Assembly: GCA_023512835.1 (NCBI GenBank)
Contig: CM042089.1
Location: 54,555,427 to 54,619,426 of the forward strand
DNA from: Taxillus chinensis
Lineage: Eukaryota; Streptophyta; Magnoliopsida; Santalales; Loranthaceae
Direction: 5' to 3'
DNA length: 64,000 nt
The notes under the pieces are model-generated. The model made no database searches, was not told the DNA's origin, and saw only the letters and a program-made list of their open reading frames with translations. Each line of letters starts with the position of its first letter. Position 1 is the first letter of the stretch. The translations under genes and the position numbers were made by a program. Positions 45,042 to 54,883 of this stretch are shown here, piece by piece.

Positions 45042-47073
45042 ATGGCACCACCGAAGAGAGTTATCCGAGGCCAGGGCCCAGCAGAGGAGCCCACGATAGA
45101 GTCGGGGCACCAGGGGCAGCAGAGCCCGCAGCAGAGATCGTCAGCTCCCATTGTGGGACCTGATTTGGCTCAGGTGTTGATTCAGTTGCAGGAGGCCATG
45201 CATGGTATGCAAGGCTCGATGAGGGATATGGCTAGAGAGGTGGATGAGCTGAAGAGGCAACAACAGCCTCAGCAGCCACCACAGCCTCAGCAGCAGGAGG
45301 CGAGGGTGGTGCAGGATGTGCACCAGCAGGAGATCGTGATAAAGCCAGCACGACGAGGAGTGGACTGGGCTGCGTAGTTTTTGAAACACGCACCCAGGAC
45401 TTTTGAGGATGGTTCGTGGCCAGAGGTAGCCGAGTGTCACGCCCCTAAATTCTGAAACCCACGGAATTAGGAACGCGACTTCCCCTCGCCCTCCAGGGGT
45501 CGAGGGGTTGGTGACTGATACAACCCTGTACAATACTACAACGTGGGTAGCATTGTACCTTAAAATAATCCAATGCAGCATACAAGTCATTAATCAACAT
45601 CTGTAAATAACATTACGGAAATCCAGCAACCAAGTTTGTACAACTGTCACAGACCCAAGTCCGGAAAAGAAAGAAGGAAATAATCAACTAATCAAAGGTA
45701 ACGAATAAGTTCATAAGTGAACCCTACACAAAGATGTCCGACAGCTCCGCTAGGGCTCCAACGGCCAACCTCTACAACCTGTAAAGAGAAGTAAATAAAG
45801 TAGGGTGAGCACGAGTGCCCAGTAGGTGATCCCCAGCTCCCCCTATTACACAAATTCTTAGGTCTACATGATCTGTGTATGCATGTGCCAGTGTAGTGTC
45901 ACTTCTATTAAGATAAAATTTCATTAAAATCACCATCAAGACACCACGTCACATCACATCCACAAAAAAAAAAAAAGAAAAGAGCTCGCGCCAGTGAAAT
46001 AGCCATCTGTGGAAATTCCCGCTACCAACTCTAGGAATTTCAGCTACTACTAGACTGCCATATGTGGGACCCATGGTGTCCCTAAATGACAGCCCGCCAC
46101 ATATGGGACCTGGGTTAACCAGCCACATAGAGGACCCGTGGCCTCTTGCCAGCCCTATGTGGGACCCGTAGTTAACCAAGCCAATTTAACCACAAAATCC
46201 ATAAGTAATTGACAACTATATTTTCAAGAATCAATTGTGCAGCAAACATACAGACATTCAGAGCACTCATCCAAAAGTAACATATTCCAAATGATAAATT
46301 GTATCTCTCTCTTATATATATATATATATCCATTAAACAATTAATATTCAAATGGCAAGTATACAAAAGAACTATATATATATATATATATATATATCAG
46401 AACAATTAATATACATATTCAATTACAAGCAAATTATTTAAATTGGTTTTTTTTTTCTTGAAAAAAAAAACAAAACAAAACTAGGCCAACCCCAAAGGGG
46501 CGGCCCAGCAGGCTGCCAGCCCATTAGGGCTGGCGACCACCTGACCTGGGGCGGCACAGGCTGCTGCCGCCCTCCTTGACACCACACGCAGCAGGGTCTT
46601 GTCAGACCCTGCTGTAGACCAGGCTGTCTACGGACAGCCTGGGGGCACACGAAACACACACACCAGGCCGTCAGGCCTGGTGTTCCTAACGCTAACGAAT
46701 TAGCTTAAAAAAAAATTGAATAAGAAAGAATGTTTATATTAATTGGAGAAAAGGGAGGGCAGGCTGACACGACGAACGAGACCAAAGAGGAAGATGCAGG
46801 CTTACACGGGAATCCTAGCAGAAAACAGTAAAGATAAAGGGAAGTCGGGAGTCGCCGAACATATGCCTCTATATAAATATATGACATTGAATATCTAGTA
46901 CGTATTACCCACGATTTTTCATGTAATAACAGGAACAGAAACACCTACTTGATTGAAACTCGGGAGATCAAAGAACACGATGGCTTCAGTTCACTGCTCT
47001 CTCTCTCCAACCAGATCCTGTGCACGGAATGTAGGGTTTTACCCTAGTTCCCCTATATTTATACTACCCTAAC

Positions 47074-47104
<31 letters not shown>

Positions 47105-47838
47105 CCAATAATAATAAATAAAATGATTAATAATAGTAATCATTCATTATAAACCTCAGGTACTATTAAATTATTTAAATAATACTAACAAAATAATAAC
47201 AATACTAATAATCAAGCCTCAATATTAAATGCTCGGATTAATAATAATTACATGTCTAAATATATTAATAATCATAATAATATTCCAACATCTATTCGGG
47301 ACCTAACCTTCCACACACAGGTACGGGTCTTTACACCGAGGACTGGATTAGGTGGACAGAGGATATCTTTGATATGATCGGGGTGCCAGATGAGGAGAGA
47401 GTGCGCGTGGCGACGCACTATCTGTTGGGTATCCCACACAGGTGGTGGGAATCCACTAGAGCTGTCCATGGCAGTCAGATGAGCTGGAGAGAGTTTGTTG
47501 AGCGCTTCTTTGGGGAGTATTTTCCCAGCTCGGTACAGTATGCTCGACGTAGAGAGTATTATGAGCTTCAGCAGAGTGGCCAGACGGTGGGTGAGTATGT
47601 GCAAGCCTTCACATATTTAGGGCGATTTGCTCTTGAGGCTTGGGAAAAGGAAGGCCAGAAGACGCAGGACTTCATTCAGGGCTTGAGGCCATCTCTGAAA
47701 AGACAGCTGGAACCGATGCAGTTGACCAGCTACCGGGAGGCGGTCGACAAGGCACTCATTATTGAGCGAGGTCAGGATCAGGCGAGAGCCCAGAGGCCGG
47801 GCGGTTCGGCAGGTTCGGGCATTATGAGTGGCTTGTGA
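45042..47838 (+). pseudogene. Tekay gag, interrupted and truncated
   Basis: ATG 45042 (MAPPKRVIRGQGPAEE) starts a Gln-rich N-terminus with a coiled-coil-like segment (LIQLQEAMHGMQGSMRDM, about 45180). A TAG at 45376 interrupts AA*FLKHAPRTF. The solo LTR 45435-47335 splits the gene after VAE; the frame continues at 47341 with DWIRWTEDIFDMIGV. The gag fold follows: VRVATHYLLGIPHRWWES (about 47404-47460), FFGEYFPSSVQYARR (about 47510-47550), FIQGLRPSLKRQL (about 47670). A deletion then removes the zinc knuckle and joins gag to RT in another frame at about 47815; the gag frame stops at 47836. Confidence 0.88.
45435..47335 (-). repeat. Solo LTR of another gypsy family inside Tekay gag
   Basis: In element sense TGTAAAGACCCG...GGGGCGTGACA, so a relative of the Tekay LTR but clearly diverged. 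Target duplication CCGAG (45430-45434, 47336-47340). In element sense it has a TATA-like region (about 46880-46865), GTAGGTGT donor at 46948, CTACTGGGC...GCTCACCC (about 45833-45803) and TCTTTACAG acceptor at about 45779. AT and AAT microsatellites at 46313-46397 and 47070-47105. No coding part. Confidence 0.94.
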
Positions 47839-48800
47839 TGCCGTTTGGGCTCACGAATGCTCTAGCAGTGTTTATAGGATTGATGAACCAGGTGTTTGCT
47901 CCATATTTAGATATGTTCGTTGTGGTGTTCATCAACGATATTTTGGTCTATTCAGCGACCAAGGAGCATGAGGAGCATTTGTAGGTTGTGTTGCAGACCT
48001 TGCAAGAGCATCGATTGTACGTGAAGTTCACGAAATGTGACTTTTGGTTGCAACAGGTACACTTCTTGGGGCATGTGGTATCTTCGGAGGGTATCACAGT
48101 GGATCCTGAGAAGATTGAGGCAGTCATGTCGTGGAAGAGGCCCACGAATGTGTTTGAGATTCGTAGCTTCCTTGGTTTGGCAGGCTACTATCGGAGGTTC
48201 GTGGAGGATTTTTCCAGGTTGGCAGCTCCTATGACAAACCTGACCAGGAAGGGGGTTCCTTTCATTTGGTCTGATGCGTGTGAGAGTGCTTTCATGGAGC
48301 TGAAGGCACGATTGACCTCAGCACCTATCTTGATTCTTCCACAGGAGGGTGTGCCTTTCGAGGTGTATTGTGATGCTTCCAGGGTGGGACTTGGTTGTGT
48401 GTTGCTGTAGACTCGGCAGGTGATTGCTTATGGATCTAGGCAGTTGAGACCACATGAGCAGAACTATCCCACGCATGATTTGGAGTTGGCTGCAGTGATC
48501 TTTGCTTTATAGAGCTGGCAACATTATCTCCTTGGGGAGAAGTTTGTGGTGTATACGGACCACAAGAGCTTGCAGTATATCTTCTCTCAGCGAGATCTGA
48601 ACCTTAGGCAGAGGCGGTGGGTGGAGTACCTACAGCAGTTTCAGTTTGATATGATGTATACCCCTGGGAAGGGTAATGTGGTGGCAGATGCTCTGAGTAG
48701 TAAGAGCAGAGCTGTGGTGGCCCATTGTGCCATTAAGGAATGGGAGATGATGGGTCAGTTGGCAACGATGAGGTTGCAGATGGTGACCAGCGAGGGCTGA
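47815..48800 (+). pseudogene. Tekay RT (second half) and RNase H
   Basis: Starts abruptly inside RT at [14 protein letters not shown] (about 47829). The active site reads FINDILVYS (about 47929-47955): the first Asp of the conserved pair is Asn. [19 protein letters not shown] (about 48060), [16 protein letters not shown] (about 48190), [14 protein letters not shown] (about 48363) and RNase H YTDHKSLQYIFSQ (about 48552) and VVADALSSK (about 48680) follow. TAG stops interrupt at about 47983, 48408 and 48510, and a TGA ends the frame at 48798. Protease and the first half of RT are deleted. Confidence 0.9.
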
Positions 48801-50266
48801 GGGACCCTCAGTGGTGTTGTAGCAGTCCCAGAGATGCAGCACATGATCATAGAGGATCAGCTGGGGGACGTTGATTGTGAGGTCATCTGTGACAGGATTC
48901 AGACTAGCCAGGCATCTTCTGATTGGACTGAGGATGCAGAGCATGTGCTGCGGTATAGGGGTAAATTGATAGTTCCCACTTCTCTTCAGGAGGAGGTTCT
49001 TCGGGAATTTCACCAGTCGAGGTTAGTTGTACATCCTGGTGGGACCAAGATGTACCATGTCGTGAGGAGGCAGTTTTGGTGGCCAGGCCTCAAGAAGGCC
49101 GTTGCGGATTTTGTGAGGAGGTGTTTCACCTGTCAGCAGGTCAAGGCAGAGCACCTGAGATCAGCTGGTGAGTTGTAGTCATTGCCAGTGCCAGAGTGGA
49201 AATGGGACCACGTGACCATGGATTTTCTCACTGGACTTCCTCGTTTCAGGGGACATGACACTATATGGGTTATTGTGGACCGATTAACCAAATCGGCACA
49301 TTTTATCGCGATTCGGGAGACAGACCCAGTGAGGACTTTGGGACAGAGGTATATTGATGTTATTGTGCGGTTGCATAGAGTCCCATTGTCTATTGTATCT
49401 GACCGGGATGCGAGGTTCACCTCTCAGTTTTGGAGACAGCTGCAGCGAGCTTTGGGTACTAGGGTGAACGTCAATAAAGCCTTTCATCCACAGACGGATG
49501 GTCAGTCGGAGCGGACGATTCGGACGCTCGAGGATATGTTGCATGCTTGTGTCCTAGATTTTGGAGGTTGTTGGGAGACTCACCTTCCTTTGGTGGAGTT
49601 CTCTTACAACAACAGTTATCAGGCCATGATTGGGATGGCTCCGTATGAGGCGCTGTATGGGCGGCCTTGTAGATCACCCTTGTGTTGGGCACAGACGGGA
49701 GAGACAGAAGTTCTCGGTCTCGATATGGTTCGAGAAACTACGGAGATAGTGTAGTTGATTAGACAGCATATGCTGACAGCACAGAGTAGGCAGAAGTCCT
49801 ACATGGACCAGAGGCGTCGACCCTTGCAGTTTGAGGTGGGGGACCGTGTATTTTTGTGGGTTTCGCCGCGTCGAGGGCATCGGAGGTTTGGACGTGGATC
49901 CAAACTTTCCCCTCGTTTTGTGGGGCCGTTTGAGATTGTTGCCACCGTGGGCGTAGTGGCTTATCGGTTAGCTTTGCCACCGGAGTTGGCGCGAGTACAT
50001 GATGTGTTTCATGTGTCTCAATTGAGGCAGTATCACCCAGATCCTTCTCATGTGTTGGACTATCGCGAGATAGACTTGGCTGATGATGGTGCCGTTGTTG
50101 AGCTGCTGGCACAAATTTTGGACAGGCGGGACCAGGTCTTGCAAGCCAAGACGATCCCACTAGTTCGGGTGTTATAGCGACACCGAGGCATGGAGGAGCA
50201 GACTTGGGAGAAAGAGAGCCAGATGCGTGTTCTTCATCCTGAGTTGTTCGAGGACGATCAGTCCTG
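48801..50266 (+). pseudogene. Tekay integrase with chromodomain
   Basis: Zinc finger HPGGTKMYHVVRRQFWWPG and CFTCQQVKAEH (about 49032-49150); core [13 protein letters not shown] (about 49205), [12 protein letters not shown] (about 49400), [13 protein letters not shown] (about 49488). The GPY/F module follows: KLSPRFVGPFEIV (about 49903) and VHDVFHVSQLR (about 49996). A chromodomain-like C-terminus VELLAQILDRRDQVL...RHRGMEEQTWEKE ends at about 50266. TAG stops at 49176, 49752 and 50175 lie in otherwise conserved sequence. Chromodomains of this group are known to guide insertion to heterochromatin. Confidence 0.9.
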
Positions 50267-50551
50267 AGGTGGGGAGGATGTGAGGACCTTCCCTGAGGTA
50301 TGAGTTATGTTTTTTGCATTTGTTTTGCATATGTTTGAGATATGGTTTGGCTTGTTATTTGTTGGCGGCATCCTGACATCTTGTGAGCCTTTTTGGCTTG
50401 TTGTGAGTTGCATTGCACCTGTGTGGTTGGTGATCATGTTGATGATCATATTTTGTGTCTTGTTGTTGTGCGGTGCTTGAGCTTGGATTTCGCTATGTCT
50501 TTTGGGCATGTGTTTTATTTTCGAGGACGAAAAGTCCTAAGGTGAGGAGGA
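50248..50551 (+). promoter_or_regulatory. Duplicated polypurine tract region, Tekay
   Basis: Two related blocks, TTCGAGGACGATCAGTCCTG (50248) and TTCGAGGACGAAAAGTCCTA (50519), each followed by AGGTGGGGAGGATGT or AGGTGAGGAGGATGT. The second abuts the LTR start at 50552. The first is at the end of the chromodomain ORF and is followed by TGTGAGGACC, which looks like an alternative LTR start. Confidence 0.8.
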
Positions 50552-52880
50552 TGTAAAGATTCGTATTTGGGTAGTTTTGAGAGATAGCCATTCTATGGGA
50601 ATGCAACTATCTAGACGGTAGTGTAGTCGTTAATGTGAGCGTTTTGACTGTACTTGGGCCCGATTCCGAGTCGGGCCCCGTTTGACCTGATTGTTGACTT
50701 TTTGGAGTTTATTGGTTGATTTTGTGTTTGGGTGGTCTTTTGGGTGTAATAATATCTGTTTAGTATTGTGCTCGTCATTTCGAGCGTTTTGACAGTAATT
50801 GGGCTCAATTTGGAGTTCGTGACCTCGGGAGGTCAATTATTGCGTTCGAGAGATCAATTATTTCTGGGAGGCCAATTATTGGCAGTAGTATAAATAATTA
50901 AGAAACTGCATTATCCCATTATTTTTGCTTGGTGCGTGTGTGTTTGAGCAAGAGAGAGCGAGAAAGAGAGAAGGTGAACAGCTTCACTTGGCGATTTTGA
51001 GGCAATTAGAGCTCGTGGATCGCAAATAATCTTCTAGGTAGGTGTCCTTGAACCTCTTTTCTCGATTCTGTCTTGGAATATGTGTGAATTTATCATGAAT
51101 TATGAATTTGAGCATGAACCCTAAGTTTTGGGGGAAACCCAATTTTGGGGTTAGATCTGATGATTTAGCATAAAATCTGTGGTTAAGAACTGATTTATAT
51201 CAGTTTGGGTATGTAATTCGGTACTCTGTTTAGTAAAACGCGTGTTTGTGAGTGCCTGGGGGTTGCTGGGCTGATTCTAGATGAAAATTTGGCAAAAAAA
51301 CGATGATGAACAGTAACTTGGGCGAACTGCAGTGTCGAAGTTCGTAGTCAGCAGCTTCGTTAGTCCGGATCAGTAGTCCGGAGTAGTTAGTCCGGATCCG
51401 TAGTCCGGAGCAGTTAGTCCGGAGCAGTAGTCCGGAGCAGTTAGTCCGGATCAGTAGTCTGGAGCAGTTAGTCCGGATCAGTAGTTTGGAGCAGTTAGTC
51501 TGGATTAGTAGTCCGGATCAGCAGCAGTGATCCGTAGCTTCGCTCCGCAGTAATGTATCCGCAACATCCATTCCGCAGCATCACTCCGCAGTAGTGTTCC
51601 GCAGCAGTGCAACTGCACTGCACTGGACATTTACATTGTAAACCCCATTTAAGTATTATACTTAAGTTACAATGTAAATAACGAAATACCCCCCCCCCCA
51701 TTTGGATTCAAAGAAAAATACTAAAAAAATTAATTCCACTCTTTCAAAATGCGAAAATTGGGATTTAGTGTAAAATCTCGGAAAAACCCAAAAGTTCATA
51801 GTGATGAATTTTTGGAAAGTGGGGTTAGACATCTCAGAAAAATCCCCAAAAATCAGATTATCTTATTTATGATATGGGAACCCAATGCCGGGACTTTTGA
51901 TTTCAAGAAAATAGCTGCTATGGGTACTTTCTTCATAAATCAAGGATTGAGGATTTACTTGTGAAGACTGGCTACAGTTTTAAAGGAAATGTTGAGAATG
52001 ACATGCCATACTCATGTTAGTATGTTGGTGTGAGGTATTGGGGCATGGACTCCGTGACTTGTTTGGGTTCTCACTGTGATGCACCGATGGTGCTATGTGG
52101 TTGACGTGGCAGGCATATACGCCGATGGCAGGCCTGTGTGGCGACTGTGGCCGGGCATATTGCGCTGTGCCGTGGTAGGCATATGCGCCGATGGCAAGCC
52201 GGTGTGGCGACTGTGATGGCAAGCCGGTGTGGCGACGGTGTGGCAAGCCCTACCACGGGCATATAGCGCTGTGGTAGGGCTGAGTGCCCTGAGCTGGGAT
52301 CCTGTTGACGATCGTGGACAAGCTGTCCTGTGTGGGCAAGCTAGGTCCTGATGTTTGTTTGCAGGCTGAGTCCTATTGATTGTGCACACTACACAGTGCA
52401 AGAGTACACAGAGCATGTAGTATAGACTTGTATGTCTGCATGATGTGGAGTGTTGGGGTCACCTATAGCTTGTCGCTCACCCCTGCTTGTTGTCTACCTT
52501 TTTCAGGTGTGACCCCAGACTAGTGGAGGACTTTCTTCCAGGAGGATGTGCCCGCTACTCTGATGTATGATACAGTATTGTATTCTATATTGTGTATTGT
52601 ATTATGTTTATATCCCGGACATGGGTCCGTGGACAGTTGTATTTGCATACTGTTTGTGATGTGATGTCTGTATGACTGTTTGACTTATTGTATGCATGAT
52701 GATGTATGGGAAAGTACAGGATTATCCTTGATGTATGACTGTACAGGGTTGCATATTTGAGACAGCACCCGCGGTGTAGTCTTTATTGGTGCTAGTCACC
52801 AACCCCTTGACCTTTCGGGTGCGGGCAAGGGGAAGTCATGTTCCTGGTTCTGGGTTTTCTTGGAATTCGGGGGCATGACA
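50552..52880 (+). repeat. Tekay 3' LTR
   Basis: Same ends as the 5' LTR; 84 bp longer because of extra repeat units in the AGTCCGG array (to about 51620) and in the 52190-52260 tandem region. Carries TATA at 50888-50895, donor at 51038 and acceptor ending at 52506. Confidence 0.95.
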
Positions 52881-54076
52881 GGTGAATAGGCTCTAATCGA
52901 AACTCTCTCTTCACACAGGTACAGCACAATCTGGTTAAAGGATGTAAAATCAGTGCAGAAGATAATCAAATAATGGAAGTATTTTGTTTTATTATCTGAT
53001 GATAATTACAACAAAATGAACAACAATTGCAGTTGATTACAATAGCACTTAGTTTTACAGTCACACACACTGGTGTTGATAATCTCTATGAGCTCTTGTA
53101 CACATGTATTTATGAATATACACAGTTTAGTATTTATAGACATTCCTAGGAATCTATCTTGGAACTGTATATCCCGAGCACTGTGTAACATTAAGTTCTA
53201 TACTTCTACTTTAACTGCTACGGATGTGGAGCTCTAAATATTGGAAGCATAAGTGTATTGAATTACTTTGCTTGATTCCAATTGCATTTGAGACTGCGTC
53301 CACATCTCCGAGTGTTCCACGTGTATGACAGTTTAGATCTTCAATGAGTTTGTCTTACATCGGGACACAATGAGCTGAACATTAAATGCGGCATGAAAAG
53401 ATGAAGCAGCGTCTTCTTAGTCCATAGTAAAGTTCCTTACTCCGTATCAACGAAGCTCGGATCCTTACTCCATGTCAGTAGTTGCTTACTCCGTATCGGT
53501 ACAGTCTTGGAATCCTTGTTCCATGCAAGCGCTTCCTTACTCAGCATGAAGTAAAAATGGAATGCTTACTCCGCATCAGTGCTTGGTTCGGATTCCTTAC
53601 TCCGCATTAGTTTCCCTAACTCCGCAATAGTTGTCCTTACTCTGCATCAGTGACAGACTCGGATTCCATAGTCCGTGTCTTTATTTCCTTGGTCCGGTGG
53701 AGTGACAACTTCGATTTGTTCTCCGCAACAAGTCTCTCTTACTCCGTGCGAGTTGTAGACTCGGAATCTTACTCCGCTTCACTTCACATGGTCTAGTTGA
53801 AAGTTAGACGTGGGTTCCTTGGTCGTTTTGTCAAGTGATTAATCCGCACGAAGGATCCATACTCCGGATGATAACTTGGTTGTGTACCAAGTGAATGACG
53901 ACACTCACGATGATCCGGATCACGATTATGTATCCTATCCTTAGCTTTGTCCTTAAAGGAGTAGGTCCGGATTAAAGTTTTATCCTCTGCACAAACTGAG
54001 AATAAACATGAAACATCTTAAATCAAATTACATAAGGTTTGATTCGCATCATCCAAATTCTAGGTTTGATCCAACT

Positions 54077-54883
54077 GATCTTTTGGACAAAGCTGGACAA
54101 TTAAAAATGGCTAATAAAGACATTAATAGGCTTGAAAAGGAACTAGCTGAAACCAAAGCAGAACTACAAAAAGGAAGACAAATCAGTAAAAAGTGGCAAG
54201 ATTCTACTGAGATTGCAGCTCACTTTAGGACCACTCCAAATGTTGAAGGTCTAGCCTTAGGTCTAAGCTTCTCTGAAGACCAAATAAACAAGGCCCAGGC
54301 TTACCCTATGCAGACCAAGTGTCTGGCTAGCTTTGTTCCTGTTGGCAGTGTGCTTCTTGATTGTGGAAAGGAGGTACAAATGACTGTTACTTGTCCACCC
54401 AAACCTGTAACACCCGAACTTAGAGAACTGGGTACTGTTGCATCTCAGGACAGTGATACAACAGTTGATCAGATAGAACTGAAAGATGAGCCTTTAGTCA
54501 ACCTATCCTCTACATCCCAATGCAAGGGTAAGGCTGTAGTATTAACGGAGACAAACTCAAGCAGACTTACTGCTACGTTTGAGACTAGCTCATCCAGCAA
54601 GGCTGTTTCCTCCAAGTCTAAGCTTATTCCAGGTGGTAGAGTTAAGAGCGGTCTAGGATATGTGAGAGAACCTAGGAAGCCTCTTAACACTCCAACCAAA
54701 CCCTTGAGACAAAATATCCAACCCAATCCTGTTAATTGCCCCATCTGCTGTGAAGTTGGACACCTTTCCTATCAGTGCAGATTCTACCCTGAGTATCTTA
54801 AGAATGAGATTGCCATAGAAATCAGGGTAAGCCTTAAGCAATTACATATCACTGAAAATCTGCAACCTCATAACTCAGATTAG
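54077..54883 (+). pseudogene. Sire-B gag, C-terminal part
   Basis: Continues the gag of 10314-11821 in frame after the Sire-L element (DLLDKAGQLKMANKD). A coiled-coil run (INRLEKELAETKAELQKG, about 54125) leads to a Ser/Lys-rich region and a second zinc-knuckle-like CPICCEVGHLSYQC (54741-54782). Ends at TAG 54881. Together the two parts give a long gag with two zinc-finger-like motifs, as in Sireviruses. This part itself has no internal stop. Confidence 0.88.

Larger units (their letters stand above)
42307..52880 (+). mobile_element. Tekay-type chromovirus (gypsy), internally deleted
   Basis: Flanked by GGTGA (42302-42306, 52881-52885). LTRs 42307-44551 and 50552-52880; PBS 44555-44566; gag, part of RT, RNase H, integrase with C-terminal chromodomain, all on the plus strand. 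A deletion joins gag to the middle of RT at about 47815, and a solo LTR sits in gag. It has at least eight in-frame stops in pol. It has no complete protein left, so any movement would need help from another copy. Confidence 0.94.
11822..54076 (-). mobile_element. Sire-L copia element with nested insertions
   Basis: A minus-strand Sirevirus-like copia inserted in the Sire-B gag, flanked by GATCT at 11817-11821 and 54077-54081. Its parts in transcription order are: 5' LTR 54076-52886 plus 42306-42276, PBS 42273-42262, gag 42212-40844 and 39049 to about 38400, protease/integrase 38180-region to 35320-34373, integrase end, RT and RNase H 23451-20966, spacer, 3' ORF 19282-16395, and a 3' LTR remnant 12290-11822. 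Between the last two, its own sequence is replaced by a plus-strand copy of Sire-B. Five LTR-type insertions interrupt it. The outer end at 54076 reads CCAACT where CCAACA is expected. Confidence 0.88.
42276..54076 (-). repeat. Sire-L 5' LTR, split by the Tekay element
   Basis: The LTR consists of 42276-42306 and 52886-54076, separated by the Tekay element with its GGTGA duplication. On the plus strand it begins TGTTGGTCCCTAGGAG and ends GGTTTGATCCAACT, one base from the expected CA end. Its middle (about 53400-53800) is an array of CCTTACTCCGCATCAG-type units, the complement of the CGGAGTAAGG array in the 17670 solo LTR. Confidence 0.9.

Noticed and set aside
46438..46659. 73-aa minus-strand ORF in GC-rich sequence
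   Set aside because: Lies in the solo LTR at 45435-47335 with no recognisable domain.
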